DNA of 64,000 nt from Asterella californica (lineage: Eukaryota; Streptophyta; Marchantiopsida; Marchantiales; Aytoniaceae), in NCBI GenBank assembly GCA_036924285.1, contig JAYKYS010000002.1:34828501-34892500 (forward strand). Direction: 5' to 3'. A model generated the notes under the pieces. The model had not been told where the DNA came from and did no database searches. It saw only the letters and a program-made list of their open reading frames with translations. Shown here piece by piece: positions 21,641 to 33,689 of this stretch. Position 1 is the first letter of the stretch. Each line of letters starts with the position of its first letter. The position numbers were made by a program, and so were the translations under genes.

Positions 21641-23556
21641 CTCGAACTCAAAAAGGAAGAAGAACGAGAAGCAGGTTACGCATGAACTAATCACCCTATG
21701 AAATAGATGCAAAGCGTCTTTTTTCCAGCATCATCTGGAAAGAATTCGAGTGTCAGAGCATGGGCAACGAGAAGAGAAGGGCCGATGGAAGTCGGACGGC
21801 AATTCGATAACGGCCTGCAGCAAGAAGTCACATATTCTACAAGCCAACAGGTTAGCAAGACGAACGTCCAAGGATACATGCGAAAGCAAAACCACAATGA
21901 TGAAGATTAAAAGAAGAGCAAGTGGAATGAGGAGGATCAGAATGGACAAGACGGTGAAGGTTAACGAAAATCGTATCGATAATCCCAATTCGAGCAACCT
22001 CCACTGTCAAATTCAAATCATGTCGGTGCACTGATGATACAAAAAGAGGGAACGACGGGTAGGGGGAGAGAGCAAGATAGCGACGAGGATCTGCATCACG
22101 AATGTAATCGGTGCAGCAAGTGCAAAAGAAGAAAGACGAGCTCCACTGCGAAGGAGTCTCGAAAGAACGATAGAAAGATGGAGTGGGAGATCGCGAGGCA
22201 GATGCAAACCGTCAGGAGCCAGACGGACAAGAAAAAAAAGAACCACCGGAAGGACGCTCAGCGTGGCAGTAACCACGTGTCGAGCAGGAGAAGCCAAAGA
22301 AACTGGATTAGACATAATCACAAGAAAAAAAAGGTCTGTAACCACGAGAGCGAGGATAATAATAAGCAAAGTAGGCAGAGCAATAAGAAGTCGAGTAGTA
22401 GGTATTCCAGTGACAAAGCGAGGAAAGAGGCCACCAGCCTCGAAAACACTTGTTCCAACAAGCCATTTTCGCTGATTCACGAGGGGAGAGGGGTGGATGC
22501 CCCTAGCTCCGTTCGGTTTTCATTAAAAGGAAAAGATTAAAAAATTAAAAGAAAAAAGAGAGAAAAAAAAGAGAAAAAGAGAAGAAAAAGGTAATCCACT
22601 CTGCCATCACTCTATGCCGGACGCAGAAGCTGGATGTAGAAGCGTAAGTCAAAGAAAAGGAGAAGACCTACAGTATAAGTAGAAGGTAAACTGGATTTGC
22701 TCACGCAGAGGTCTGTAAGATCATAAGTAGGATACCGCAGAACCTCTGGACTGATGCATATTTTCTCCCACTAAGTGTAGAAACCCTTCTAACTTTAGTC
22801 CGAAGTTGAGAGGTGGACAGGAATTACGTACACTCAACTCGACAAACTGCAAGAACGCTTGCGGCAACAGACAATGGAGAGGCCGCTTGGAACACCATCA
22901 AGACTGGTAACAGTAAACTTCCACTTTGCTAAGAAATAAGCGAAGTCATACCCAGAAGCCAGCAGAAGTTGGATTTCTTCGCCTCCGCCATCAAGAGCAG
23001 AATTCTCTCGTGCCTAAAGTATGGCTACTGACACTCTTACCGTGTATCCATCCGAACTAACTATCGGACCTTCCACCTTAACCACAAACAACCACCAAGA
23101 TTAGTTCCACGATGGGAAGTGTGAAGCTTAGCGTCCTTGAGCAGGAAGCTTTCCGCAGAGGCTTGTAATGTATGTTGAGACCAAGTCTGGCTACTGGATT
23201 ACATGAAGATGAGATAATTCATTCTACCTTTACTCTACACAACGGAATAGAAAAAGAAGACAAAAGGAGACATGCAACTTCCCTTGACACGAGCCAGATG
23301 CCACGCGTACGGGATGAAGATTCTCGTCCAGGGAGGATGTACCCACGAAGGTTTTATATCGAGGCCGAGACGGGAAGTGAACCTAGGTGTATTATTATGA
23401 ACATCAAGTTGCAAGGTGAGCGAGCAGGCAAGCATATAGTTAGAAGGCTACGCTTGGCTTAGAGTTGATTCGAGGCAAGTTGCTGCGAGAATAGTGAGCC
23501 ACTTGACGGAAACCTAGCAGAAGGTCGTCTTTGGCTGGCAGATAGCGTAGCAGACA
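21641..23556. other. Intergenic, purine-rich; includes the upstream region of reductase 1
   Basis: ORFs of 155-168 codons on both strands at 22013-22540 arise from biased, purine-rich sequence. The plus one is highly charged and the minus one is its hydrophobic mirror, with no motif. A nearly pure A/G tract spans about 22525-22592. From about 23330 to 23556 the sequence resembles 28850-29062 upstream of reductase 2, so this part belongs to the duplicated promoter region. A TTTATATCG string near 23352 could be a TATA element. Confidence 0.45.
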
Positions 23557-25747
23557 ATGGCTGACGCAAAGTCCAAAGTGCTGATCATTGGAGCAACAGG
23601 ATACATAGGAAATCATCTCGTCAAGGCCAGTGTCGAGCTCGGACATCCGACCTTCATCCTTGTTCGATCCACCAACCCCAGCGATTCTGCCAAGGCCCAG
23701 AGCCTCAAGTCCTTTGAGGAGTCTGGAGTCACAGTTCTTAAGGTACAAGTACATTCTTGTCTCTCAGCTGCGACAATGTGTGCCGGTTATAGGTTGAGCA
23801 CGGACGCATTGACTTGGCTTGGCTCTTGCGCTGGAATCCACTACAAGTACACAGCTCTTTAAGATGTCTGACTTTTGATTGCGTGTTCAGTCCATGAGTT
23901 TTCCCCTGCAGTTTGTCCAATGGTTCATATTTAACTTTCTCTCCTCTGTGACGATTATACTATCTTCCGAGACCTCGATACTGTACATCCACTTGGTCCA
24001 CACTCTGTAGTTTGAACGAATGTCTCGTCAAAGTACGGTCTGGTGCGACGATGCTTAACTGATTCCTAACTGTTTGCCTCTTTCGTTGAAAATTCTGGGT
24101 ACCGATGGCTGAGGTGATTCTGATAATCCAATTTGGCTGTAGTCAGATGTCGAAGTTCAGATGCACTTGAGCATTGAAGGAGAGTCATAAGACTGTTTTC
24201 ATACTCGATGTAGTATGACAGAAAAATTTCAGGAGTGGGACAATGTCAGGTGGATGGTTGTAGCTGTTGGTAAGCGAGAGGTCTCGAGCTTGGAGGATGG
24301 TTGAATATCATATGTAAAAGCCTTCTCGGTTGTTTTCATTCATGCTCAGGGGGATATTAACGACCACGAAAGCTTAGTCACTGCATTGCATCAAGTGGAT
24401 GTGGTGATTTCCACCGTAAATGGAGAAGCCATACCGGATCAAGTTAAGATTCTCGATGCAGCGAAGGAAGCTGGCACGATCAAGGTACGCCATCTCACTG
24501 AAATGGAGAAGGCAGAAACGTTACGAGTTTTCTGCTACTCTAGTACCTTCGTTATGGAAGCATTCATTAGCTGGTTAGCTAGTTTGCGGCCGATTTCTGA
24601 CCTGTATGTTCTTCACATGGCATGATAGAGGTTTATTCCATCCGAATTCGGAAATGACGTCGACAGATTGGAGATAGATTTCAAGGCTGTTGAGGGTGTG
24701 TTCGGAGCCAAGAGAAGTGTGCGGCGAGAAACTGAGAAATCTGGCATCCCATACACGTTCGTGCTTCCTGGTGGCTACGCAGGCTACTTCGTTGCAACTT
24801 TAGCTCAAGACAATGTCGGAGCACCCCCGCGCGACAAGGTCATTATTTGGGGTGAAGGAAATGCTAAAGGTAACCTTGAATTCAGTATTTGTGGAGTGGA
24901 TACGCGTCTGAGACACTGTTGTTCGTTTGTGAACATTTGGCAAGGAGAAGAGGATCTTTTCAATGGAGAGAGACAAGAGGAGAGCAGATAGTGGAAGAGC
25001 CCTAAAAATGAACCTACACGACATAAAAGATGCAACACGCTGATGAGCTTTCCCTAGAAAGGAACCAGAAAGGAACATAAAGACTGAAGACGGTGATGAG
25101 TAAAGGGAGGAAACAACTCCCAAGAGCTTACACGGCGAACTGTGAAAGCCCAAAAGCGCGCTGATAGCAAACACATATAGTTTAGCATTTTACAGTACAG
25201 AACTGGTGATCCGGAACTGATGATCTCCGCACTTCTCACAGCAATCCTGAATGTCGAGGACGACATCGCCACGTTTACGATCAAATCCATAGACGATCCC
25301 CGCGCTGAAAATAAATCCCTTCACATTCGACCCAAGGAAAATATCGTCTCTCAGAACGATGTTGTTGCGTTGTGGGAGAAGAAGATAGGCCAGACGTTGG
25401 AGAAGAAGGTGGTTTCGAAACAAGAGCTGGCTAAGATAATCGAAGGTGCGGACCTTGCTTGCTATCAGTGGGCGTTGGAAGGCATGCTTTGATCGACATG
25501 TAGGTCAATATAGTGTTCTAGGTTTATTGAGCTGACAACCGTGCCTGGAATTGACGTGAGTTTGTGCCTGGATACGTGTACAGAAACTCCATTTCCTGGA
25601 GACGTTATTCACGCTATCAGATACTCCATATTTGTGAAGGGCGATCAAACGAGTTTCGAGTTGGACTCCAAGGACGTAGAAGCCACAGAGCTGTACCCAG
25701 ATGTTAAGTACACGACTGTGAGCGCCTATTTGGACCGATTTGTTTAA
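23557..25747 (+). CDS. NADPH-dependent reductase, isoflavone reductase/PCBER-like (copy 1)
   Basis: Five exons join in frame: 23557-23742, 24350-24484, 24629-24869, 25242-25445, 25584-25747. All introns are GT-AG. The product is 309 residues, the usual length for phenylcoumaran benzylic ether reductase and isoflavone-reductase-like proteins (atypical SDR fold). Family enzymes reduce lignan or isoflavonoid-type substrates with NADPH in the cytosol; the substrate here cannot be told. Visible features are the dinucleotide loop GATGYIG at 12-18, Arg37 in LVRSTNP (NADPH phosphate contact), GD-NDHESL (63 onward), QVDVVIST, RFIPSEFGNDVDR at 108-120 and the catalytic lysine, Lys135, in FGAKRSVRR. The C-terminus has EATELYPDVKYTTV. 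The start is the first ATG before the Rossmann strand and matches copy 2. The annotated ORFs within the introns are not coding. Everything needed for activity appears intact. Confidence 0.93.
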
Positions 25748-27904
25748 ATCTTCCGTGTGTGGTGGACGTAAACTACGTAAATAGTTTCAGCGGTCAATCC
25801 ACAGGGAGCTAGATCTGGCAGGAGTAGCCTGCTCTTTGATCGACCGTACAGCGTCTTCTGATATCGCCTCAACAAGAAAAGTGAAATGTTGAACGTTAAG
25901 AGAACGCATTTCATTTGTACTTCCTAGCCCAGTTTCTTTGTTCACGATGAAACTCGTTACCACTGGTTATAAGTTTCTATACAGTGTGAAAAGGACTAAC
26001 ATGAGATCCTTCACTGGTCAGGAATGATTCTGGCACTCAACTTCAGTGACAGTGGTTGATGTTACGTGAGATGGATAAAGCTTGATCGTGCATTTGTATT
26101 GTAGTGAAACAGTCGTAACGACCAGTTGAACCATCTTTGTACCATCTTTGTATGCTTTGTGGTGTCAGGGCGAGGTTATAGTGAAATACTTTCTGGTTTA
26201 CTGTCCTGTCCACGAACATGTCCTTAATGCCGTCAAGTTCATGGTCTTGGATTATATCCTTTCGACGTTGATGATTGTCATCACTCAAGAGGGGAATGTG
26301 ACCTTGTCTGTGTAAACGTGTACCTCTGCGACCACAGAGAGACATGGGGTCAGACTCCTCCGTATTGCAGGGAGGTGATTTAGCTGATTTAGCTGATTCT
26401 TCATCAGACAGATACCAAGGACGAAGTGATTAGATTGGCACTAAGCTAGAGCAAGCTATTTCATAGAGATTGATTCCTGTTGTTCTGCATTACCTTTCAG
26501 CAATAAACCCGCGAATTTCTGTGAAGCGTAATGAGCTGAATCATTTTCAGCAAGTTCATCGAGAGTGAAACCAGTAAGTTCCACCTGAAACACATTCATC
26601 CTGGAAAGATTAGTGTGGCAATCAGTGAAAGGAAGGTGAACTGTGACATGAAAGAGTCATGTCACGGTCTATGTGCTTGTCACCTCATTTCCTAGCATAC
26701 GGTCTAATTGTATTGTTGTGTCCGGAGAATTCTGGGACACTTGGATTACTGTTACGTTAAGCATACAACGGTTTACTCAAAGTAAAATGTGAGGTCATCT
26801 GATTGGGCCATCATAGTTGGTTATTGCGTCATCGTAAGTATCTACTAATGACAAAATTCTACTTGCATCTCATTAGTATGAGAAGTAGTGTTAATGGAGC
26901 ATGAGATGGTTCTGGTTAAACCATCCTTGCCGTTACTAACATAGACTATAATACAGGTGTTATGAGCTGCAGCCCTTCTCCCAGCAGATCCCTGTATGGC
27001 ATGAAGTACCTGGTTTCCAGACATGGTAATATGACTTATTTGGATTTCTTAGCATATTCTAGTGTCTTTGCTTTGCTGCATCAGGCTGCGCTTGGTTTAC
27101 TTTCTGAGTGTGATGTACTTTTTATCTTTCAAACTTCGTCGCACAGGACACGGGAGCATGACATAACGATGTGTGGATTCGTTTTCTTTTCCGATTTTTG
27201 TGTTCATCTCTTTCCCATGTGACCACAAAGGACTCTCTCTGCTATGTGAAAGCTGTGTAATTCTTTAACTGACTGACTAATCTGTGTATCCAGACATGTT
27301 AGCTTATACTTACTTATTGGAATTCAAAGCTTCCCTATCAGATGATTCACTGAGTTCTTATCTTTCATATCATCTTCAACTGAAAGCGGGAAGAGCATTC
27401 TCTAAACCACGGAGCTTAGAGTCAATTTTGAAAGATTCGTTACCTAAAGCCAAAACTAGTTTAAAATAGCAAGAGGAAAATTGATAAGAAAAAGTATATA
27501 CGAATCTTGTCGGACCTTCATAGGACGCTGCATATCGCAGAGACTGTAACTTCCAGCGAGGAACGGACTTTGTTTGGGACAGTTTCATTTTGTGCGAATA
27601 TTCTGTTCTCAGCTTGGGAACATCTTGGAAATCCTATCGTAGGAATGTGCAGTTCTTACTCTTCAGTCACTTTAGATCATCTCTTGAACCATTCGGTGCA
27701 ACTTTCTTCATCCTACCATTCAATGTAATATCCTCGAGATCCGTTCAACTGAAAATATATTTTTAATAGTGAAGTCCATCATGCGATCCACAACTTCTGC
27801 AGTGCACATTGCGAGCATACGAGGTGGTGATAGTAAATGCAGTGTGTGAGGCACCAGAGACTCTTTCTTGTGAGCTAACTCCAGGATCTGTCAGTATTAA
27901 AGTA
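25748..27904. other. Intergenic between the paralogs; the first ~600 bp belong to the duplicated unit
   Basis: From 25748 to about 26330 the sequence resembles 31399-31960 after copy 2 (shared GCCTGCTCTTTGATCGACC and CCTCAACAAGAA). Thus 3' flanks were duplicated with the genes. Beyond this, ORFs such as 26962-27222 (plus) show no motif, and I see no gene. Confidence 0.6.
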
Positions 27905-28220
27905 CCGTACTGCTATTTAAGTTCGCGCAGCAGCTGCGCGAACACACAGAATGGTTCGTATGAACATTTCGCGCAGTCTGCTTTTATTTTTTTTTATATT
28001 CGCGCACCTTTGGTACTTGATTTAATATTTCTAATTTTAAAACTTTTTATTCCAAATCGGGCAGGAAAAAGATGTTCTTCAAAAAATATATCTACACTTG
28101 TGTCAGACTTGTTTCAGTAATATTATCCCAAGATTTCGCGCAGTTCAAATTTGTATTCTCTAAACATTCGCGCAGCCTAATAATTATTTAATTTATGCGC
28201 GAACCTAAATAGCAGTACGG
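27905..28220. mobile_element. 316-bp MITE with 25-bp TIRs and a TA target duplication
   Basis: The left end reads CCGTACTGCTATTTAAGTTC, continuing GCGCA; the right end, reversed, matches with one mismatch over 25 bp. TA flanks both ends (27903-27904 and 28221-28222), which suggests a Tc1/mariner (Stowaway-like) or similar origin. Inside, TTCGCGCA recurs about six times in one orientation or the other, including a palindrome GTTCGCGCAGCAGCTGCGCGAAC split around 27930-27953. It is non-coding. Subterminal motif repeats are typical transposase-binding sites. Confidence 0.8.
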
Positions 28221-28222
28221 TA

Positions 28223-29062
28223 GTGAAGCTTATTGATTGAACCTATGAGCAAGTTCAAGGCAGCTAGATGTCGTATGCTATTAAAGCCATTGTGAAGAAA
28301 GTCGTACTCTGTAACTTTTCTCCTTTCCTCAACGCCTGAGTCCTGAACCCTACCGGATACTTCAAAACTAAGCAGAAATGCCTAGCTGATATCTGCCTGG
28401 ATGGACGGAACTGCGTTAGGAGAACTACTGGCCAGACATGGTCTCAAGATATATTCCAAGCCAGTGCCTTCACTTCCCAGCGCGAAACCATTTGTTCCTT
28501 TGGCCACAACTATATTAGCTGACGAGTGTGTTTGACTATGAAAAGCTGACTTCAGCCTGCCGTCAGCAAAAAGTTCGACAGTCGAGCTCGTTGACCACGG
28601 TAGCGACGCAAAACAGTACATAAGTCAATCGGGCCCAGATCTTACAGTCGAAAGTCCTCAAGGACCATCTGACGTAATTGGTTGGTCCGCTCTTATCGGC
28701 ATCAACAGTTGTTTCATGACTTCTTCTTTCATCCTACTGTACTACACAATAAAAGAAGGAAGGAAACATCGCAACATCCCCCTGAACAACTAGACGACAC
28801 AGGTGGGCAGCTCTTGACTCTTGAGTTTCGAGACCAGGGGGCATGTAAGCTCGAGGGTTGATATGGAGGCCGGGATGATGGGACTGATATACAGATCAGT
28901 GGTACGGTAGGAATATCGAGTTGCAAGAGCGAACAGGCGGACAGGCAATCAAGCATAGGACCAGAAGGATACGCTGGGCGTATAGAGTATAGTCTTTAAT
29001 TCGACATCTGGGCCTAGCAGAAAGTCGGTCTTTTTTTGGGTAGCAGATATCGATAGTAGACA
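28223..29062. other. Intergenic, upstream of reductase 2
   Basis: No gene is recognised. The last ~210 bp (28850-29062) resemble the upstream flank of reductase 1 and probably contain the promoter and 5' UTR. GCGTATAGAGTATAG near 28978 is AT-rich, but no clear TATA box is seen. Confidence 0.45.
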
Positions 29063-31398
29063 ATGGCCGGCACAAAGTCGAAAGTGCTGATTATCGGAGC
29101 GACAGGATTCATAGGAAATCCTCTTGTCCAGGCAAGCATCAAGCTTGGGCATCCGACCTTCATCCTTGTTCGATCCACCAGTCCCGCCGATCCTGCCAAG
29201 GCCCGGCTCCTCAAGTCCTTTGCGGAGTCTGGAGTCAAGGTTCTAAAGGTACGTTCAGTGTCGTCGCTCAACTGCAAGAATGCGCTCGTACGATCCGTTG
29301 AGCTATGAGTTCGGTGCCTGTTCTTCTTGCACTGGCGCAATCTTGTGCTGGAGTTAATTTGTATACGGTGTGTGATGGTAGCTAACGCTGACTATCTTTC
29401 CATTCTGTGGCTATGAGTGTTGTTCTTAATTTTCGTCAAGAATGTTAACGACTTTAAGCTCATTTTTGGTCGGGATAACTTGCAGACTGAAGTGTGTTCT
29501 GTTTGCCCACGAAGATAAATATCTGTTGAATGTGAAGCGTTTAGTACCCAATTTGTGTGCTCTTGCTGTACATTACGGACGCGACGGTAGTAATTCCAGG
29601 AAGTAGAAACTTCTTGCGTTTTCCCCGACAAGTTTTTCGGCCTGAAGAACTAGAAGTTTATTACTGGTCAACAACAGGGGGATACAAAGTGTCAGCCTCA
29701 TCGATAAGATCTTAGACAGGCAGCGTATTTTCCCGACAAGTTTCACTCCTGACTTTTGGGCTAGAATCCACTGGAGGTGCTGAGCTCTCGGAGACTTATA
29801 GAAGCGTAACTTTTGATTACATCAGTTTCTTACTGGAATTTGTCGAATGATTGGAATTAAACTTGTTCTTCTCTCTGGAGGGGCGATACTACTATCTTCG
29901 AGTTCTTCGATACTTTAAATCCAATAGGTAGCACTCTGTAGCCTGAACAACTAGAATGATGAAGCACGCTCCTCAGAGTCTCTCTTGAGGACGCTCCCCG
30001 AGTTTGCAGAAGCGATGTACTGTTTGGCCCTCTCTGTTGGAAGTTCTGGGTACCGACAGTTGATTTCGCATGCTCAGGGCGATCTGAACGACCACGAGAG
30101 CTTAGTCGCTGCCTTGCGGCAAGTGGATGTGGTGATTTCCACCGTGGATGGAGGATCCGTCTCCCATCAAGTTAAGATTCTCAAAGCAGCGAAGGAAGCT
30201 GGCACCATCAAGGTAACTCCATCTCACTGAAGAAGTTCCGACTATACTACAAGTACCGTTTTCTTCGAGAAGCGATCATCTGCTGGTTAGCGTACGGTAA
30301 TCTCCGGTTTCTCTGACATGCGTATGTTTCGTACAACGTCTTGTAGAGGTTTATACCATCTGAGTTCACGGTTGACGTCGACAGGGTGGAGATTGATTTC
30401 GAGGCTGTCCAGGGAGTGTCGGGAATGAAGAGGGCTGCCGAGGCATTGTTCGGACCCAAGAGAAACATACGGCGAGAAATCGAGAAGTCTGGTATCCCAT
30501 ACACGTTCGTGGTTTCTGGTGGCTTCGCAGCACAGTTCGTTGCCACTCTAGCTCAAGACCATGTCCGAGCACCGCCCCGCGACAAGGTCATCATCTGGGG
30601 TGACGGAAATGCCAAAGGTAACGCTGAATTCAATATCTGTCGACTGCATACGGATCTCAGTGTTATGAACATGAGGCGATGCAGAGATGAGAGAAGCCTG
30701 AATTAAATGGGGAGAAGAGGAGAGTGGTAGTGGAAGAACCCTAGAAATGGACAGAAAAGATCCGAGAAGGTGATGGTTGAACGAAACAACTCCAAGAGCT
30801 TGGACGCTGAAAGCAGAGAAAGATTGGCAGCACTGATAGTAAAATTTCTGGGGTTAGAACTGATGATCGGGAACTAATGACCGTCGCATTTCTTCCACAG
30901 TGATCCTGAACTACGAGGAAGATATCGCAACGTTCACGATCAAGTGCATAGATGATCCCCGCGCTGAAAATAAGCGCTTCCACATTCGACCCAAGGAAAA
31001 CATCCTCTCTCAGAACGATATCGTCGGTTTGTGGGAGAAGAAGATTAGCAAAACGTTGAAGAAGAAGGTAGTTTCAAAAGAAGAGCTGGCTATAATCATC
31101 GAAGGTGCGAACCTTGCTTCCTGTCAGTGGCGTTGGAACGCATGCTTTGATCGTCGTGTGGTTAATTCATTTCAGTTGAAGATTTATCGGTGCTGGCGTT
31201 GACATGAGTTTTGTGGTGGTAAATATGTGTACAGAAACTCCATTTCCTGGAAACATGCTTCACGCCATCAGATACTACGCGTTTGTGAAGGGCGATCTGA
31301 CGAATTTCGAGTTGAACTCGGAGGACGTCGAAGCCACAGAGCTGTACCCAGATGTCAAGTACACAACTGTGAGCGTCTATTTGGACCGATTCGTTTAA
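29063..31398 (+). CDS. NADPH-dependent reductase, isoflavone reductase/PCBER-like (copy 2)
   Basis: Five exons join in frame at the same positions as copy 1: 29063-29248, 30078-30212, 30347-30617, 30901-31104, 31235-31398. All introns are GT-AG. The product is 319 residues. It shares GATGFIG at 12-18, Arg37, GDLNDHESL, QVDVVIST and the ELYPDVKYTTV end with copy 1. The main difference is 30 extra bases in exon 3, adding ten residues (SGMKRAAEAL) just before the catalytic-lysine block FGPKRNIRR, so the lysine becomes Lys145; family members lack this insert. The SEFG motif also reads SEFT. The frame is intact and splice sites are good, so it is probably expressed, but the insert beside the active site may alter or abolish activity. 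It is the downstream partner of a head-to-tail duplication. Confidence 0.92.
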
Positions 31399-32384
31399 TC
31401 TTGTCTGTCAGATGGGCGTCAACTATAGCCAATTCCCAACTAGACCTTGGAGCAGTGCTAGCCTGCTCTTCGATCGACCCTACAGAAGAACGTTCAAACG
31501 TTGAGTAAAAGGACTTCCATCTGTATGTGTGTCTAGCAAGGGTCCGTAAATAGTGTCAGAAGTCAATCCATCCACTCCGAGATACGTAGGCGGCAGCCTG
31601 CTCTTTGATCGACCCTATAGCGAGAGCACCTCAACAAGAATTGTGAAATGTTGAGCAGAACGACTTTCATCTAGTACAAGAGAGAGTCATTTCCTTACCA
31701 CTTCTAATGGACCACTGGCAGTCAGCCCTTCATTCACCGATATGCTGCGTGAGATCGACAAAAGCTTTTACTTGCGTTTCTGTTGTGTATAGCAGTCGGT
31801 AACAACTGATCCATCTGGCGACATCCTGGGGTGAAGTTATTATACTGGACCTATCATGGCTTTCCCTTCTTCTGTTACAAAGTCCATCGATGTCCTTAAT
31901 GCCGTCAAGTTCGTGACTCTTGGATGACATTCTTTCAACTTAATCCTGTGATCACTCAAGTGGGGGATTCTGTTCTGTTCTGCTCGTGATGTCTTCGACG
32001 TCTTAAACACTACAAAGATTTTGTGTCCCGTATACTGATCTGTATGCACAAGTTGTAACCAGCAGTCGAGCTCTCGACTGAATCGAAAGCGGGTAGTTTA
32101 TCTCCAATGCATTTGCCCACGCACACGTTGAACACATGACAGTGATGCTGCTTTGAGTTCTCGACGAAGTTTGGTCCCTCAGTCAAGTTTCATTCCAATC
32201 GCATTTGATGACTGGGATACTGAAGAAGCCAACACATTCAGTGTCATATGCTAGCATTAGAAGAGCGAGCTTAGGGCGTGGTCCCACTAGCCCGAGCCGA
32301 GAGAATAAACGAGTTGATGATCAAGTCTTTTACTTGACATGCTTCGTCCCACACCACACTGTTTTTCGCCACGTGGCTTGTTGT
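31399..32384. other. 3' flank of reductase 2
   Basis: About 31399-31960 is homologous to the 3' flank of copy 1. The remainder up to the Mutator-like element has no recognisable gene. Confidence 0.55.
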
Positions 32385-32393
32385 GCGAATGTG
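32385..32393. repeat. Left 9-bp target-site duplication of the MULE
   Basis: GCGAATGTG directly precedes the left TIR. The right partner at 44405-44413 is GCGAATCTG, eight of nine identical. Nine bases is the diagnostic length for Mutator elements. Confidence 0.8.
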
Positions 32394-32492
32394 CAGTTAT
32401 TTACTTGGTCGGACCATGCGCCAATTTCGTTACTTGATCGGGCCCCTCCGCGTAAGTGCTTACTTGATCAGGCCCATGACTGATAGTAGGAA
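32394..32492. repeat. Left TIR of the MULE
   Basis: Matches the reverse complement of about 44306-44404 with roughly 85% identity by eye. GGTCGG/GATCGGGCC words repeat inside it. Confidence 0.85.
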
Positions 32493-33095
32493 GTGGGTTA
32501 TATACACGTAAGCATACCATTACATGTAGCAGGAAGTGGATTACACACATGTAAGCATAGTGTGTCAACGTGGACTTCTGAAGATGAAATAACAGTTCCA
32601 TGTCAATACAAAGAAGTGACGCGATAGAAGTTGACGAGAATCTGATAAAAGTTGACAAGAACGTGATGCGAGAAATACATAGAACCGAGCGACCTCGTTC
32701 TCGTTCACAACGAGTACCATTTTAGTGTGCCTTTAGTGCTTAGCGAGAAAGAGAGACTAGCAATCGCATGATGCACACCTTAAAATAATTTGAACGTCAG
32801 TTATGTCTACAGCAGCTAGTGTCATATTAGATCGAGAGATATGTTGCAGTGCTTCATCCAAACGCGAATGGGCTCGTCACAGCGGACGTATATAAATGTA
32901 GATGTGACATTAGTGGAGGATCAAAGCCGAAATGATCTATTGATGGAGCGCACATTTGCGGTATGTCTCCAAATGTGACGCAAAAAGAATAGAATTTTTT
33001 TGTGTGTTTATACGACATTTCTTGCATTTGACAAGTTGTCACGATTTGTTGCATAGAACAACACGGGTGAACGATTCACAAACCTCAAAGCTCAC

Positions 33096-33509
33096 ATGTT
33101 CATACGGTTGACTGTTGAGGAGCAACAATCAATGCTTGAGCGTATGCAGAGTGGTGGGTGGCTAGTGAAAATTTCGTTTAATCCCGTAACGAAAGAAAGA
33201 CACGTCTGGGATTGTCGTCGTCCATATACTTACGATGCAGTGTTCAACGCAAACTCATGGATGCAGAAGATATCATTGTCTGAGTGAGATGACGTTGGAG
33301 AAGATAGTTCAAAATTCTCGAGTAGTGCAGTTCATATTGAGCTAGATATTGCCAAGGAGGAGTGTTTGAACTGTGACACGACTCTGCAAACAACAGATGG
33401 TGATTTGCAAGAAGCAAAGTGTTTGATCGACGGTGCCCTAGAGTCGATTTGCGTAGTTGAGAACTTAGTGGAGAATGTATTGAACATCACTGCGAGATTG
33501 CACTTGTGA
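33096..33509 (+). pseudogene. Unrecognised ORF in the left arm of the MULE, one in-frame stop
   Basis: A frame open from 33096 to 33509 except for a TGA at 33285. It encodes MFIRLTVEEQQSMLERMQSG at the start and later a helical, acidic part (IDGALESICVVENLVENVLN). No family is recognised. It lies on the strand opposite the transposase, as the accessory gene of autonomous Mutator does, but I have no sequence evidence that it is mudrB. It could be captured host sequence. The nested repeats start about 180 bp after its end. Confidence 0.35.
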
Positions 33510-33689
33510 CTAGCAGTTCAGGTCGAGCAGAGACATTGGATATACTGCTTAGGGCAGATCGGCTTGGAACACGTCCGAGCTCAATAAGTATTTCATCCAT
33601 AAGAGGTAGCGTAAGAATGGCGGACGAGATGTTGTTATCATCGAGTGTAGCTCTTCGTGATGGACAATGTGAGACTTTTGGACGCATAA

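Noticed and set aside
21697..22034. ORF stretch resembling a basic nuclear protein
   Set aside because: Low-complexity and no conserved domain; the overlapping antisense frames are equally open.
22013..22540. Overlapping 155-168-codon ORFs on both strands
   Set aside because: They come from strongly purine-biased DNA. The plus product is a low-complexity charged string and the minus product its hydrophobic mirror; neither has a motif.
24870..24991. Extension of reductase 1 exon 3 after GEGNAK
   Set aside because: Intron read-through. The GTAACC donor at 24870 and acceptor before 25242 restore the family sequence in frame.
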